A stretch of 5,560 nt of DNA from Bacillota bacterium (GTDB taxonomy: Bacteria; Bacillota; Clostridia; Acetivibrionales; DSM-2933): contig JAUZPS010000343.1 of NCBI GenBank assembly GCA_030705945.1, forward strand, positions 1 to 5,560, given 5' to 3'. Of this stretch, positions 5,375 to 5,560 are shown in pieces (the stretch's first letter is position 1; the number at the start of each line of letters is the position of its first letter). Position numbers and translations under genes: made by a program. The notes beneath the pieces are model-generated. The model worked only from the letters and a program-made list of their open reading frames with translations, did not search any database and was not told where the DNA came from.

Positions 5375-5475
5375 TGAAAAACTAATTGCTTTTACTTATA
5401 ATCTTTGTAATAATTTAACCACGAATTAGACTGCTAAAAATAAAATCAAGCTATGAAACTCCCTTATGTGCCTAT

Positions 5476-5560
5476 CTACATCATACTGAAATCAATGCCG
5501 AGCTCTTCTGAAATTTCTTCATCTTCCTCATCTTCTTCGAGGTATCCGATATTCTCTAGG
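5476..5560 (-). CDS. Acidic C-terminal end of an unidentified gene (partial)
   Basis: The minus strand is open from the window edge to a TAG at 5476-5478 and encodes the last 27 residues of a protein, a markedly acidic tail (EEDEEDEEISEE) ending in LGIDFSMM. The rest, including the start, lies beyond the window. It has the same orientation as the 233-residue and ligase genes, with a 127-base gap and no clear terminator, so it may be in the same operon. Acidic tails occur on many DNA-handling and chaperone-like proteins, but these residues do not identify a family. Confidence 0.6.
   Translation of the reverse strand, partial: LENIGYLEEDEEDEEISEELGIDFSMM

Noticed and set aside
5395..5400. Minus-strand TATAAG as a -10 box for the ligase operon
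   Set aside because: No recognisable -35 hexamer lies 16-18 bases upstream, and such hexamers are common in DNA this AT-rich.

Overview
The window looks like a low-GC Firmicute, probably a clostridium or relative. This is inferred from strong purine-rich ribosome binding sites (GGGAGGAG, AAAGGAGAGG, AAAGGGGG), AT-rich intergenic DNA and a flotillin operon of the Bacillus yuaF-yuaG type. I see no rRNA, tRNA, CRISPR array or intact insertion sequence.

There are two convergent gene blocks. The plus-strand block (about 300-2900) follows a roughly 480-base gene-free leader. The leader opens with a nested inverted repeat and holds a plausible sigma-A promoter. The block encodes a 42-residue single-pass membrane peptide, an NfeD/YuaF-like membrane protein with a striking histidine-rich extracytoplasmic loop, and a full-length flotillin (SPFH/band 7) scaffold protein. 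NfeD-like proteins and flotillins are classic genetic and physical partners in membrane microdomains. The small peptide and the His-rich loop are the unusual parts.

Between the blocks (2897-3210) lie a start-less open frame that looks like a gene remnant, a strong bidirectional terminator, and inverted repeats around it.

The minus-strand block (5560 down to 3211) contains the acidic C-terminal end of an unidentified gene that enters from beyond the window. Next come a 233-residue protein of no recognised family and an ATP-dependent DNA ligase with all main motifs plus an extra C-terminal region of about 100 residues. The last two genes overlap by four bases (ATGA), so they are probably translationally coupled. 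The 233-residue protein is therefore a candidate functional partner of the ligase. By eye this block is richer in G+C than the leader and the NfeD gene.

The best candidates for an undescribed system are the ligase plus its coupled unknown partner, and separately the peptide plus His-rich NfeD-like protein plus flotillin operon.
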